A stretch of DNA of 24,773 nucleotides from Candidatus Poribacteria bacterium (GTDB lineage: Bacteria > Poribacteria > WGA-4E > UBA9662). Below are positions 1 to 9,402 of this stretch, one piece after another (position 1 is the stretch's first letter; every line of letters begins with the position of its first letter). A program made the translations under genes and the position numbers. The stretch covers positions 14,476 through 39,248 of the forward strand of contig PACG01000097.1 of NCBI GenBank assembly GCA_002699335.1. The letters run 5' to 3'. Below the pieces are notes generated by a model. It was not told the origin of the DNA. It made no database searches and was given only the letters and a program-made list of their open reading frames with translations.

Positions 1-456
1 ACTCGCCAGGCAGAGGAACTTGGAATTCCAAGACCTAAACTACTCGGTGTTACGGTCTTGACTAGCATCGACCAGACTACTTTTGTACGCGATTTTGATA
101 GTCGCAGAAAGGTTGCTGAGCAGGTCGTCTACCTGGCGGAATTATCCCAACAAGCAGGCATGGATGGAGTGGTAGCCTCTCCTCTGGAGATTGAACAAAT
201 CCGCCAGGCCTGTGGGCGTGAATTCTGGATTGTAACTCCGGGGGTTCGTCCCGGCGGACGCCTTTCCTGCGGAAAGGATGCGCTCAACGACCAAAAACGG
301 GTTATGACACCAAGACAGGCTATTGTCGCCGGTGCTAATCAACTAGTTGTCGGACGTCCGATTACCCAAACCGAAGATCCAGTACAGGCTGCAAACCAGA
401 TTTTAGCTGAAATATCCGCCGCTGGCGGTGTCTTTCCAGATCCTTCATTGGGTTGA
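1..456 (+). CDS. pyrF: Orotidine 5'-phosphate decarboxylase, C-terminal part (start lies before the window)
   Basis: OMP decarboxylase makes UMP, the last step of de novo pyrimidine synthesis, in the cytoplasm. The frame is open from base 1 and stops with TGA at 454-456, so only about 151 C-terminal residues are visible. They begin with the LLGVTVLTS strand of the barrel, followed by DGVVASP, VTPGVRPGG and the phosphate-binding end AGANQLVVGRPIT, all hallmarks of the bacterial family. The TTG at 58 is internal to the conserved LLGVTVLTS strand and is not a start. pyrE follows 43 bases downstream on the same strand, so the two last UMP-pathway genes are likely cotranscribed. The identification is firm; the N-terminal half with the catalytic Lys-Asp residues is outside the window. 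Confidence 0.96.
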   Translation, partial: TRQAEELGIPRPKLLGVTVLTSIDQTTFVRDFDSRRKVAEQVVYLAELSQQAGMDGVVASPLEIEQIRQACGREFWIVTPGVRPGGRLSCGKDALNDQKRVMTPRQAIVAGANQLVVGRPITQTEDPVQAANQILAEISAAGGVFPDPSLG

Positions 457-499
457 GAGCATGGATAAGCCTAATAAATTAAGTGGCACATAATAAATA

Positions 500-1180
500 A
501 TGATTATAGAACAACGTGTCTTAGAGATTTTTGAAGAGACGAACGGTCTTTTGACCGGCCACTTTCGGCTGAGGTCCGGTCTACACAGTACCAAGTTTTT
601 GCAGACGGCAGTTGTCTTGCAGTACCCAGAAATTGCCAGTATGCTGTGTAATCAGGTTGCTAGTCGTCTACAAAAAGACCTGAACCGGGATGCTGACGGT
701 ATCGATATCGTTATGGGGCCCGCCATTGGTGGCGTTATTCTGGCCCATGAAGTAGCAAGATCTTTGAATTGCCGTGCTATGTTTGGTGAGAAATCTGATG
801 ATGACATGATTTTGCGCCCCGGATTTGAAATTCGGCCCAACGATCAAGTCGTCATAATCGACGATGTTCTGACAACCGGCGGCTCTGTTGCAAGGTTAAT
901 TTCGCTTTGCCAGCAATTCAAAGCTGAAGTGGTTGCTACGGCTTTCTTAATAGATCGATCCAGCAACGACACTGAAATTACATTGCCCCTGTCTCCGCCC
1001 CTCGATCGGAGTCGAGGGCAGGTTTTCCAGTCGGCGTCCGCAGTCGGACGTCTGTCAAGTCTAACTGGTATACCGAAAGTTGCCTTAGCGACAATTGATA
1101 TTCCAACCTACCAACCATCTGACTGCCCCATGTGCCAAGGGGGACCGGCCGATGGTCGGCAACCACTGACTGAACCGTGA
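500..1180 (+). CDS. pyrE: Orotate phosphoribosyltransferase
   Basis: Transfers phosphoribose from PRPP to orotate to give OMP, the substrate of the upstream PyrF. The 226-residue protein has the N-terminal FRLRSGLHS segment, GPAIGGV near residue 73, and the PRPP-binding loop [13 protein letters not shown] at about 117-129. It ends with the C-terminal [11 protein letters not shown] motif (about 202-212) seen in one bacterial PyrE subgroup. Between the DRS strand (residue 152) and the last strand [12 protein letters not shown] lies a low-complexity stretch of about 35 residues (156-190) that I do not associate with the family. Its DNA carries an inverted repeat (CCTCGA/TCGAGG, 1000-1017). The catalytic core looks intact. 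The stop is four bases before the lepA start, so translation is probably coupled. Confidence 0.95.
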   Translation: MIIEQRVLEIFEETNGLLTGHFRLRSGLHSTKFLQTAVVLQYPEIASMLCNQVASRLQKDLNRDADGIDIVMGPAIGGVILAHEVARSLNCRAMFGEKSDDDMILRPGFEIRPNDQVVIIDDVLTTGGSVARLISLCQQFKAEVVATAFLIDRSSNDTEITLPLSPPLDRSRGQVFQSASAVGRLSSLTGIPKVALATIDIPTYQPSDCPMCQGGPADGRQPLTEP

Positions 1181-1184
1181 GAAT

Positions 1185-2990
1185 ATGACTAATCGGTATA
1201 TCCGTAACTATTGTATTTTAGGTCATATCGACCATGGGAAAAGTACGCTTAGCGACCGTCTGCTGGAGTTTACCAATACTCTGTCTCAACGCGAAATGAA
1301 AGAGCAGGTTTTGGATCAGATGGATTTAGAGCGAGAGCGAGGCATCACCATTAAAGCTACTGTAGTTCGATTGGAATATTTAGCTAAGGATAACAATACC
1401 TATGAGCTAAATCTAATCGATACTCCTGGGCATGTCGATTTCTCTTACGAAGTTTCTCGTAGTCTATCAGCTTGTGAAGGTGCGATCTTGATCGTGGATG
1501 CGGCACAAGGGGTTGAAGCTCAAACGTTAGCCAATGCTTACCTGGCTGTGGATCGAGATTTGGAAATTGTGCCTGTCATCAATAAGATAGATCTACCTCA
1601 CGCACAGCCAGAACAGGTCAAAACACAAATCGAGGAAATTATCGGCATTCCTGCGGATTTAGCCTTAGCCATCAGTGCAAAGGAAGGTTTAGGCATTCAG
1701 GGTGTACTGGAAGCGATTATCGAGCAGATTCCAGCCCCGGCAGGTCAGGCGGCAGCGCCTCTGAAAGCATTGGTAATTGATTCTTTCTACGACAGTTATC
1801 GCGGTGTCGTTTTATATGTTCGGATTTTCGATGGAGAGGTTAAAAAGGGAGATCAGATCTGCTTAATGGCGGCTAATTGCAACTATGAGGTTGAGGAAGT
1901 TGGCGTTTTCATACCTGAAATGAAATGCGTAGATAAACTCTCAACCGGATCTGTTGGGTACCTGACTGCCAGTATTAAAGAGATCAACGATGCCAAAATC
2001 GGTGATACCATTACCCACTGGGATAACCCTACACTAGAGCCGCTACCGGGTTATCGAGACACCAAGCCGGTCGTCTTCTGTGGCCTTTATCCGGCAGATA
2101 CCAACGACTTTACCGGGTTGCGGGATGCACTGGAGAAGTTGAAGTTGAACGATGCCTCTTTTAATTTTGAGCCCGAAAGTTCAATTGCACTGGGGTACGG
2201 ATTCCGTTGTGGCTTTCTAGGTCTGCTACACATGGAAATCATCCAGGAAAGGTTGGAGCGAGAGTTTGACCTGACCCTGATTCGGACCTCGCCCAGCGTC
2301 CAGTATAATGTTTATCAAACCGATGGTTCAATGGTTCAAATTGATAATCCAGCACACCTACCACCAACCGATCAAATCGATCGAATAGAGGAACCTTATA
2401 TTCAAGCGGAGATCATCGTCCCTTCGGAGTTTATCGGTAACATTATGGACCTTTGCCAAAAAAGAAGAGGGGCATATGTCCGAATGAACCATTTAGATGC
2501 TACCCGTGCCCAACTGATCTACCAACTCCCACTGTGTGAAATCTTGATCGATTTTTACGACAAGCTCAAGTCGTTTTCTCGCGGTTACGCTTCGCTTGAA
2601 TATGAAATAGGAGACTATAAAGCCTCCAAACTGGTCAAGCTCGACATCCTGATCAACGAAAAGCCGGTCGATGCCCTATCGACCATTTTACATCGAGATA
2701 TGGCCTATGAACGTGGAAGTGCATTGAGCAGAAAACTGCGGGAAACTATCCCACGCCAAATGTTTCCGGTACCAATACAAGCGGCCATCGGTAACAAGGT
2801 GATCGCACGTGAAACAGTGCGAGCCTTCCGCAAGAATGTAACAGCTAAATGCTATGGCGGTGATATTACCAGGAAGCGAAAATTATTGGAAAAACAAAAA
2901 GAGGGTAAGAAACGGATGAAACAGGTTGGTAATGTTGAAGTGCCACAAGAGGCCTTCATGGCAATCTTGTCCATCGGCGATGACGAATAA
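1185..2990 (+). CDS. lepA: Elongation factor 4 (LepA), ribosome back-translocating GTPase
   Basis: A translational GTPase that binds stalled or mispositioned ribosomes. The 601-residue length is normal for the family. The G1 motif GHIDHGKST is at about residues 13-21, followed by RERGITIKA (switch I), DTPGHVDF (G3), NKIDLP (G4) and ISAKEG (G5). The EF4-specific C-terminal domain is present and ends with [26 protein letters not shown], as in known LepA proteins. The ATG start is four bases after the pyrE stop and I see no strong ribosome-binding site of its own. lepB follows after 63 bases, and the lepA-lepB pairing is widespread in bacteria. Confidence 0.98.
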   Translation: MTNRYIRNYCILGHIDHGKSTLSDRLLEFTNTLSQREMKEQVLDQMDLERERGITIKATVVRLEYLAKDNNTYELNLIDTPGHVDFSYEVSRSLSACEGAILIVDAAQGVEAQTLANAYLAVDRDLEIVPVINKIDLPHAQPEQVKTQIEEIIGIPADLALAISAKEGLGIQGVLEAIIEQIPAPAGQAAAPLKALVIDSFYDSYRGVVLYVRIFDGEVKKGDQICLMAANCNYEVEEVGVFIPEMKCVDKLSTGSVGYLTASIKEINDAKIGDTITHWDNPTLEPLPGYRDTKPVVFCGLYPADTNDFTGLRDALEKLKLNDASFNFEPESSIALGYGFRCGFLGLLHMEIIQERLEREFDLTLIRTSPSVQYNVYQTDGSMVQIDNPAHLPPTDQIDRIEEPYIQAEIIVPSEFIGNIMDLCQKRRGAYVRMNHLDATRAQLIYQLPLCEILIDFYDKLKSFSRGYASLEYEIGDYKASKLVKLDILINEKPVDALSTILHRDMAYERGSALSRKLRETIPRQMFPVPIQAAIGNKVIARETVRAFRKNVTAKCYGGDITRKRKLLEKQKEGKKRMKQVGNVEVPQEAFMAILSIGDDE

Positions 2991-2994
2991 TGAA

Positions 2995-3026
2995 GGGCGA
3001 AAGGGGGTAGTGATTACCACTCGCCC
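2995..3026 (+). other. Hairpin in the lepA-lepB spacer
   Basis: GGGCGA (2995-3000) pairs with TCGCCC (3021-3026), and inside it GGTA (3006-3009) can pair with TACC around 3015-3018. There is no T-run after it, so it does not look like an intrinsic terminator. It could be an RNA-processing or stabilising element between lepA and lepB. Confidence 0.35.
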
Positions 3027-3053
3027 CGCTAACAAGACCGAGGGTTTAATTTC

Positions 3054-3872
3054 ATGGAACCATCAGCTACCGAAAAGCAATTAGATCTATTATCAACGGA
3101 AATATGGCTTCGACTGATTAAGCGATTCTTTGGGGCTGAGATGACCCAAATGATAATTGTCGCTATTGCTTTCGTATTCGGGTTTGTACGCCCGTTTGTC
3201 GTCGAAGCCTACAAAATCCCATCTGGATCCATGGAAGATACACTGTTGGTTGGGGATCGGATCTTAGTCTGGAAATGTATGTACGGCATTAAGGTTCCAG
3301 GTATCAAAAAGCAGTTCTTCGCCTTTCATCAACCGTCGCGAGGCGACGTCTTTGTTTTTTTGCCGCCACACGAGCGATCCAAAAACTTTATTAAGCGAAT
3401 CGTGGCCGTCGCAGGTGACACAGTAGAAGTTAGAGGAAGAACCTTAATCGTAAACGGAAAGTCGGTTGAGGGGAACTATACTAAACACACGGGCCGTCCA
3501 GACATGTTTCCACCTTTTCGGTATTATTCACTTGCGCCGCAGTATCAGCCTAATTTCGAGAGTTGGTCAACCTTTTCTGATTTCGATGAAGCCTCTTTTG
3601 ACGAGACATTCCAAGACTACCTATTGTCACCTAGAAAGTTTATGCGACGGTTCCCGGACGGGAACCCATTTAGAGTTCCAGAAGGCTATGTCTTTGCCGT
3701 GGGTGACAATCGAGACAACAGTCTCGACAGTCGAGTTTGGGGACCAGTGGCAGCCAACGACATCAAAGGCCAAGCCTTTCTGATCTATTTCTCGATGGGA
3801 CCAGATCCGCTAGGTAAATTTCAACTCAAATTAGACCGTATCTTTCAACCCATCAAAACCGAATTCGATTGA
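3054..3872 (+). CDS. lepB: Signal peptidase I
   Basis: Membrane-bound Ser/Lys protease that removes signal peptides from exported proteins. In the 272-residue protein one membrane segment (about 31-50) precedes the box PSGSMEDTL with the nucleophile Ser59. Box C/D FIKRIVAVAGD carries the general base Lys114, and the C-terminal box GYVFAVGDNRDNSLDSRVWG is complete. A stretch of roughly 70 residues between Lys114 and that box (FPPFRYYSLAPQ and following) is rich in Phe and Asp. Insertions in this part are common in SPase I of diderms. It is placed directly after lepA, a conserved arrangement. Five exported or lipoprotein-like products in this window (M28 peptidase, LptA, LptC, the CBM9 protein and others) would need it or the lipoprotein peptidase. 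Confidence 0.96.
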   Translation: MEPSATEKQLDLLSTEIWLRLIKRFFGAEMTQMIIVAIAFVFGFVRPFVVEAYKIPSGSMEDTLLVGDRILVWKCMYGIKVPGIKKQFFAFHQPSRGDVFVFLPPHERSKNFIKRIVAVAGDTVEVRGRTLIVNGKSVEGNYTKHTGRPDMFPPFRYYSLAPQYQPNFESWSTFSDFDEASFDETFQDYLLSPRKFMRRFPDGNPFRVPEGYVFAVGDNRDNSLDSRVWGPVAANDIKGQAFLIYFSMGPDPLGKFQLKLDRIFQPIKTEFD

Positions 3873-3940
3873 ACCAATAGATTAGATAAACCTATCCTGA
3901 GTTACCCAAACGAACGGAGGGATAAAAACGAGACCTCAGT

Positions 3941-5134
3941 ATGTCCGTTAAAGTTAGACTGGATCAAGTTGAAAAAACGTTAAGCCGGGGAGCAAACGAT
4001 ACGACTTTGGCCATGAATCGGGTCAGCCTCGAAATCGAGCCGGGTGAACTGTTTTTCCTGCTGGGGCCTTCTGGTTGTGGTAAGTCGACTTGTCTACGCA
4101 CAATCGCTGGTTTTTATCAGCCTGATAGTGGACAGTTGTTCTTCGATGACAATTTGATGAACGATGTACCACCCCATAAGCGAAACACCGGCATGGTCTT
4201 TCAGAATTACGCCCTTTGGCCACATATGACCGTTGCCCAAAATATCGAATACGGGTTGAACCTAAGAAAGATTGACAAAGAAACCCGGACGCAAAAAGTT
4301 GCTGACGTTTTACAGATTGTTAAAATGGAAGAATACGCTGACCGCCCGGTTAATGCAATTTCAGGTGGCCAGCAACAACGAATTGCATTGGCACGTGCTA
4401 TTGTCATTGAACCAGACGTGCTATTACTGGACGAACCACTGAGTAATTTAGACGCTAAACTTCGCTTGGAACTCCGCAATGAAATCAAGCGGATTCATGG
4501 CCACGCTGATATCACGGCTATCTATGTCACCCACGATCAGAGCGAGGCCCTCTCCTTAGCCGACCGGATTGCCGTCATGTGCGACGGGGTCATTATTCAG
4601 GTGGGAACACCGCAAGAAATCTACCGTCAACCGATTAACACCTTTGTAGCAAACTTTATTGGTGAAACCAACTTTGTACAAGGACAGGTGATGGGAAAGA
4701 TAGCGGAATTCCTACAAATTGAGACACCCCTCGGCAATTTGCGGACCAGAATCAGCCAACAACATAATTTCAAGACCGGAGAAAACGTTTATTGCTCTAT
4801 CCGACCAGAGGCTATAAAATTTGGTAATGTGATAGGGGTAGAACCAGCCGACACCAATCTGTTTCAAGCATTCACTCAGGACATTATCTATTTAGGCCAA
4901 ATAGAGGAATACGAACTTGCTGTTGGACCATCGCCTTCAACAGCAAGCGAAGCAACTTTTACTGCGACCCTAAATTTCAAAGCTATCTTATACAATCCAA
5001 GTTACGATCAACGACCGTCAAAAGCAAACGACCAACCAATTTTTTGTTATGTTGCACCAGAAGATGTAATTGTCCTGCCATCAGAAGAACCAGGCCCACC
5101 GTCTCAATCTACTACCAACTTTGATCCGCCTTAA
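3941..5134 (+). CDS. ABC transporter ATP-binding protein, MalK/UgpC/PotA class
   Basis: Cytoplasmic ATPase subunit of an importer, probably for sugars, polyamines or similar solutes. The 397 residues show Walker A GPSGCGKST (42-50), the Q-loop Gln88, the signature SGGQQQ (141-146), Walker B VLLLDEP (160-166), the D-loop and the switch His198. From about 235 onward comes a TOBE-type regulatory domain (SIRPEAIKFG is typical). No permease or binding-protein gene lies next to it, so it is an orphan ATPase here and the substrate cannot be told. A GGAGG sequence (3916-3920) lies about 20 bases before the ATG, unusually far for a ribosome-binding site. A weak promoter-like pair (TTGAAC at 3869, TATCCT at 3893, 18-base spacing) lies upstream. 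The 3' end overlaps the next gene. Confidence 0.93.
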   Translation: MSVKVRLDQVEKTLSRGANDTTLAMNRVSLEIEPGELFFLLGPSGCGKSTCLRTIAGFYQPDSGQLFFDDNLMNDVPPHKRNTGMVFQNYALWPHMTVAQNIEYGLNLRKIDKETRTQKVADVLQIVKMEEYADRPVNAISGGQQQRIALARAIVIEPDVLLLDEPLSNLDAKLRLELRNEIKRIHGHADITAIYVTHDQSEALSLADRIAVMCDGVIIQVGTPQEIYRQPINTFVANFIGETNFVQGQVMGKIAEFLQIETPLGNLRTRISQQHNFKTGENVYCSIRPEAIKFGNVIGVEPADTNLFQAFTQDIIYLGQIEEYELAVGPSPSTASEATFTATLNFKAILYNPSYDQRPSKANDQPIFCYVAPEDVIVLPSEEPGPPSQSTTNFDPP

Positions 5135-7031
5135 CCTGTCGATTCAGAATTCATCCTACTTTTTAGCGAGCCTGATCGTTGCGTTGATGGTTCAAGCCAA
5201 CGATCAAATTGCCCCAGTTGATCTAGCTTCGACATACCTAGTCAAAATTGCAGCTAAACCGGCCGACTTAACGGACCAGAGCCTGGCAACCCTGCAGCAA
5301 TATACGCCTTTCAAACTGCGTTATCGGGCATCGGCGATTGCCTTGATTGAAATGCTGCTATCGCACCAGCATGAAACCAACACCATAACATCAGTTGTTT
5401 CGCAACTACAATTACGACTGCAACAAAAATTAGGTCCGGCCAGCGTCGCTATTTTAGACCAGCAATCCGCTTCAGCGACTGCCGACTACTACCTACTGGA
5501 TATTGACCTGTTGCCTAAATTGTCCGATCAGGTTGTTATCATAGACATCTTCGATGATGCAGTAGGTCAGGTCGCATTGGTTCGAGCTGATCAACCCGAC
5601 GAACTTCTGCGTTTACCTGTCCATTTTCGAGCCAAACTACCCGCTGATATTAGCTTGAAACCTCTGTCTGAAAAACGCTTGACGCTCGCTCCACAAGCGG
5701 AAGTTGACAACCTACTCCAGCAAGTCTCAGTTAAGCAGTGGCGCGATCTAATTCAGACCATGACTATCAATGAGGATTTGTTGACTGCCGGCCGCCGGTT
5801 TCTGAGCCGTTATGCTTTACGAGTTCGTCAAGCCGTACAACACGACGGACAACCTCAACCAGATATAGCTTGTGATAACTCTGCTGACTGGATTGCCCAA
5901 AAATTCCAGCAGTTGGGACTTGAAGTAGAAATAGATAGCTTTCAGCACGCTCGGTCGCAGATTGGGAAAGGTAAAATAGGCGACTATACCATGCGTAACA
6001 TTATGGCAACATTACCGGGTCGAGGCCCACATAAAGATCAGGTTTACCTACTCACCGCCCATTACGACAGCATAGCGTCTAAGACAGAAGGTTGGGAGCA
6101 GCAATGGCAAACCATGCCTGCTCCCGGCTCGTCTGACAATGCCTCTGGCGTAGCTATTTTGCTGGAGACTGCCCGACTCATCCGTCACCTGGATCTAGAT
6201 TACAGTGTGAGGTTCATCGCTTTTTCGGGCGAGGAACTGTTTCTCTACGGCAGTCGGTACTATTGCGACCTGATTCAATCTCAACGCACGGGTTTATCCG
6301 CTGACCAAATTGCCGGTGTCCTCAACTTTGACCTGATCGGTCACGACCAGGACGGCCTCCTCGACATTCATGTAGTGCACGATGAGCGGTCAAAGTGGAT
6401 AGCTCAGGCACTTCGCAGGGTCACCAAAATGCACGGTCTTCCGCTAGACCTGCGTTTACAGTACAATCCCGGTTTTATCTATAGCGACCACTCCCCGTTT
6501 TGGGAAATTGGTATTCCTGCCGTTTTGCTCTCAGAAGAGTCTGCCTTCAATTCCAGAGAATCGATCAAATACATCCATAGCCAGGCAGATAATATGGAGA
6601 AGATTACCGATCCACTGGGTGAATTGGCACTCAAACTCGCTGTAGCGGCTACGGTGGAGTTAGCTGGTGTTGGCGATTCTGCACCAATGCTACCGATAAC
6701 CATGACCGAAAAACTACTATGGAATGTTATCCTGTTTCCTAATCCGGTCAACTTGGCCCAAGATCAATCGCTAAGTCTGGACTACTTCTTGAGTCAACCA
6801 GCTTGGATACAAATCGACCTCTATAACACTAACGGACAAAAGGTTTACGAACAAAACTATCGGTTGGGAAAAATTGGAGGCAAGAAAGGAAGGAATGGGG
6901 TATTTCGTTGGAATGGACGTGCTGATACAGGCGACCGGATTGCCAGCGGCGTTTACCTATTAAGAGTAACCGCCACACCGGCCTCAGGTGAAAGCGAAAC
7001 GATTAATCTACAGGTTGCGCTGGTTCATTAA
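5070..7031 (+). CDS. Exported M28-family zinc aminopeptidase with C-terminal FlgD/Por-like domain
   Basis: Predicted secreted metallopeptidase. All five expected metal and catalytic positions of M28 are visible: His331 (TAHYDS), Asp356 (GSSDNASG), Glu388-Glu389 (SGEE), Asp421 (NFDLIG) and His474 (YSDHSPF). These numbers count from the TTG at 5070. A hydrophobic segment SSYFLASLIVALMVQA near the N-terminus looks like a signal peptide, so the true start may be the in-frame TTG at 5121, which would cut the overlap with the ABC gene from 65 to 14 bases. The last 90 residues (FPNPV... ASGVYLLRV) form a FlgD-Ig or type-IX-sorting-like beta domain, as often found on secreted enzymes of FCB-group bacteria. 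The region between the signal and about residue 240 is not recognised. The gene ends 10 bases from a convergent sulfatase. Confidence 0.88.
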   Translation: MSCHQKNQAHRLNLLPTLIRLNLSIQNSSYFLASLIVALMVQANDQIAPVDLASTYLVKIAAKPADLTDQSLATLQQYTPFKLRYRASAIALIEMLLSHQHETNTITSVVSQLQLRLQQKLGPASVAILDQQSASATADYYLLDIDLLPKLSDQVVIIDIFDDAVGQVALVRADQPDELLRLPVHFRAKLPADISLKPLSEKRLTLAPQAEVDNLLQQVSVKQWRDLIQTMTINEDLLTAGRRFLSRYALRVRQAVQHDGQPQPDIACDNSADWIAQKFQQLGLEVEIDSFQHARSQIGKGKIGDYTMRNIMATLPGRGPHKDQVYLLTAHYDSIASKTEGWEQQWQTMPAPGSSDNASGVAILLETARLIRHLDLDYSVRFIAFSGEELFLYGSRYYCDLIQSQRTGLSADQIAGVLNFDLIGHDQDGLLDIHVVHDERSKWIAQALRRVTKMHGLPLDLRLQYNPGFIYSDHSPFWEIGIPAVLLSEESAFNSRESIKYIHSQADNMEKITDPLGELALKLAVAATVELAGVGDSAPMLPITMTEKLLWNVILFPNPVNLAQDQSLSLDYFLSQPAWIQIDLYNTNGQKVYEQNYRLGKIGGKKGRNGVFRWNGRADTGDRIASGVYLLRVTATPASGESETINLQVALVH

Positions 7032-7041
7032 GCCTCGGTTC

Positions 7042-8457
7042 CTACCTTTGGTTGACATCGACTCGATCCCCGCTTTGGCGAAGAGGGACTAACCAATCCA
7101 GCGTACGGGTATCGCCGATCTCTATTGCCCAGTTGCGGAGTTGGTTGTGTAACGTCCGGGAGATGGCAGCATACTGAGGGTTGTGAATCAGGTTGCGCAT
7201 TTCGTGGGGATCGGTTTTGAGGTCGAAGAGTTGTTCACAGTTAGTACCTGAGCCGTAGAGAATATACTTGAATTGATGGTCCCGGATCATCCGACAATTG
7301 GCGCTTTCTACTACCAGTGCCCGGCGCCAATTGTCAGGAGTTTTGCCTAAGGCCAAACCACGAAAACTGGCGCCTGCTAATCCCGTTGGCGGGGCAACCC
7401 CCGCATAATCGCACAGTGTCGGCAGTAGATCTAGGCCATTGGAGACTAAATGGACGTCATCGACAACGTCCATTTGCGTTTCACCTGCCAGAGAAACTAT
7501 AAGTGGAACACGAACCGCTTCCTCATAAGGAAAGGTTTTATGCTCCATCTTTCGTGCACCGTCGTGGTCACCGTGGTCACTGGTAAAGATAACTACCGTA
7601 TTGTTCTCCAAACCAGATTGACGTAACGCCTGTAGCACTCGCCCGATCTGTGCATCCACCATCTCAGTCAGGCGACCGTAAGCCCAGCGATGCATGCGCC
7701 ACTCTTTCTCAGTCCACTTTTCTCGAACTATCGCCCGAAACGGTCTCCGTTCCAGAGTCTCCTGTACGGCTGCTGGTTCATCCTCGAGAGGCAGGTGATT
7801 GATAGGTAGTGGTGGACACCGCTCCATCAGGAATGTTTCTTCGTCGACATCCTGTGGTATTTCCAGGGCCCGATTCAACACGCTGATTTCCGTTTTACCG
7901 TTTTCTATCAGCCGCCGTTCTTGATCGTCTGCCATAGAGTCGCGGATGGCAAGGTAGCAGATATCGTGTGGGTTAACAAAGGATGCAATCAAAAGAAATG
8001 GTTGCTCAGCAGACACTCGACGAAGCAAGAAATCCGCACAAACGTCAGCACAGATGTCACGCTGATCCCTCGTTAAAACTGTGAATCCGCAGTCTTCTAC
8101 TGTCATCTTCGGGAAATGGTGCTTGCCTGCATAGAAGGTTTCGTAGCCTGCGGCTCGCATCACATGTCCAAGCGAATGGTCGATAACCTCCTGGGGAACC
8201 GTCTCGATATTGTTGTCACTAATCGAATGTAGCTTGTTAGCAACAGTCACATCAATTGTACTCGGCATTCGACCTGTCATGAAACTAAAACGAGAGGCGA
8301 TACAGACGGGGAAAGAACAGTAGGCGCGCTCGAACCGTGTTCCCCGCTCGGCTAAGCTGTCCATGGCCGGCGTCTGAAAATAGCGGTTCTCAGCGCAACT
8401 CATCATGGTTGCACTCTGTTGATCAGTAAAGATGACAAGGATATTGGGTCGGATCAT
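7042..8457 (-). CDS. Type I (formylglycine) sulfatase
   Basis: Hydrolyses sulfate esters. The 471-residue protein starts RPNILVIFTDQQ, with metal ligand Asp12, and carries the sulfatase signature CIASR at 52-56. Cys52 would be converted to formylglycine. Pro is more usual than Ala in the third position, but Ala is accepted in the family. The second metal site is SDHGDH. The overall form resembles choline-sulfatase/heparan-N-sulfatase-like members, but the substrate cannot be deduced. No clear signal peptide is seen, so it may act in the cytoplasm. A strong AGGAG ribosome-binding site lies just before the ATG. It is the last gene of a minus-strand run with the PhyH-family and enolase-superfamily genes. 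No formylglycine-generating enzyme gene is in the window. Confidence 0.93.
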   Translation of the reverse strand: MIRPNILVIFTDQQSATMMSCAENRYFQTPAMDSLAERGTRFERAYCSFPVCIASRFSFMTGRMPSTIDVTVANKLHSISDNNIETVPQEVIDHSLGHVMRAAGYETFYAGKHHFPKMTVEDCGFTVLTRDQRDICADVCADFLLRRVSAEQPFLLIASFVNPHDICYLAIRDSMADDQERRLIENGKTEISVLNRALEIPQDVDEETFLMERCPPLPINHLPLEDEPAAVQETLERRPFRAIVREKWTEKEWRMHRWAYGRLTEMVDAQIGRVLQALRQSGLENNTVVIFTSDHGDHDGARKMEHKTFPYEEAVRVPLIVSLAGETQMDVVDDVHLVSNGLDLLPTLCDYAGVAPPTGLAGASFRGLALGKTPDNWRRALVVESANCRMIRDHQFKYILYGSGTNCEQLFDLKTDPHEMRNLIHNPQYAAISRTLHNQLRNWAIEIGDTRTLDWLVPLRQSGDRVDVNQR

Positions 8458-8490
8458 AGTACCTTCTCCTAAAGCATATCCCCGACGTGG

Positions 8491-8518
8491 CCTGTTCCCA
8501 ACTCGATTGGGAAATCAG
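8491..8518 (-). other. Long hairpin between the PhyH-family gene and the sulfatase
   Basis: TTCCCAA (8495-8501) and TTGGGAA (8507-8513) form a perfect 7-base-pair stem with a 5-base loop. Flanking CCTG and CAGG extend it after a 2-base bulge. No T-tract follows on either strand. It lies in the 91-base gap of the minus-strand gene run and could partly terminate or stabilise the transcript, tuning the ratio of the two products. Confidence 0.4.
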
Positions 8519-8548
8519 GGAGTCGCGTCTCTATTAATTCCTGATCAG

Positions 8549-9292
8549 CTACCATTTTGTGATCCGGCCGAGTAGCAATCGCTGTTCATCAGTCCCTTCT
8601 GCCAGTAACTTGCTGGCACGAGGTCCGCGAATAGGTTCTCTCGACTTCATCCAGGCGTTTTGATAGCACATCAAGCAAACCCGCCGCCTTTGGTCGGAGT
8701 GGTTGGCTGCTCCCCGATGAAAGAGCCATCCGTCGAACAAAACCGCTTGCCCCGGTTTGGCCATCACATACTTTTCGTCGGGAAATTTGGGATGTCCTTC
8801 GGGAGGTCGAAAAAGGGATCGCTGACTGCCAGGCACAATCACAATTGGACCGTTCTCCATTGTCAACTCGTCCAGGAAGTAGCCACAGTTGATCTGTCCC
8901 GGTAGGCTACCATAGGGCGTACCGTTGGGGTCGACTGGCCAGGGGCCGTCCCGATGCCAGTTCTGGTCGTCTTCACCCGGCTTAGTAACTCGGGAAGTGG
9001 CGCTGTGCAACTGAATACAATTACCCAGAATAGCTTTGATACGCTGTAAAACAGGTGGATTGTCCAGTAAAAAGAGAAAGCGATCATCCTGCTCCAACAA
9101 ATCGCCGATAAATTGTGACTGGGCCTCTTGATACGCCAGGTCGATGGCCTGCCTTAGGACTTCGACCTGTTCAGTAGTAGTAGCATTCTCAACGACGAGA
9201 TAGCCCCATTTTTGAAAAAACTCAACTTCGGTTCGAAGTTCGGGTGACAATAGCGGGTTAAGAACAGTTGGGATACCTGTGTCCGTCATCAT
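8549..9292 (-). CDS. Phytanoyl-CoA dioxygenase (PhyH) family Fe(II)/2-oxoglutarate oxygenase
   Basis: A 247-residue non-haem iron oxygenase. The iron triad is visible: His113 and Asp115 in NWHRDGPW and the distal His192 in DGWLFHRGAANHS. An Arg at about 203-204 is the expected 2-oxoglutarate anchor. The central IVPGSQR and FLDELTMENGP segments are typical of PhyH. Bacterial members hydroxylate varied small molecules, so the substrate is unknown. The two ATGs at 9292 and 9289 are both possible starts; GGAG lies about 10 bases upstream. It sits between an enolase-superfamily gene and a sulfatase on the same strand, suggesting a shared catabolic pathway. Large expansions of this family are known in Poribacteria. 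Confidence 0.9.
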   Translation of the reverse strand: MMTDTGIPTVLNPLLSPELRTEVEFFQKWGYLVVENATTTEQVEVLRQAIDLAYQEAQSQFIGDLLEQDDRFLFLLDNPPVLQRIKAILGNCIQLHSATSRVTKPGEDDQNWHRDGPWPVDPNGTPYGSLPGQINCGYFLDELTMENGPIVIVPGSQRSLFRPPEGHPKFPDEKYVMAKPGQAVLFDGWLFHRGAANHSDQRRRVCLMCYQNAWMKSREPIRGPRASKLLAEGTDEQRLLLGRITKW

Positions 9293-9347
9293 ACTTTCAC
9301 TCTCCGATTCCTTTGTGTTGAGTGTTTGATTTGGTTATGGTTAAGTA

Positions 9348-9402
9348 AATAGTGAATTCTAAATCTAAATTACCAGTTGGCACGCCGGTTTTGCCACAGG
9401 TG
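9348..9402. repeat. 55-bp direct repeat, copy A (3' end of the enolase-superfamily gene)
   Basis: This stretch matches 12156-12210 with six mismatches in 55 bases (about 89 %). Copy A includes the last codons of the minus-strand enolase-superfamily gene (ending NRRANW-stop) and the bases just past its stop. Confidence 0.85.

Noticed and set aside
9375..9400. TGGCAC followed by TTTTGC, resembling a sigma-54 minus 24/minus 12 promoter (also in the repeat copy near 12190)
   Set aside because: The GG and GC are 12 bases apart where 10 are required, and the site lies inside the end of the enolase-superfamily coding sequence.
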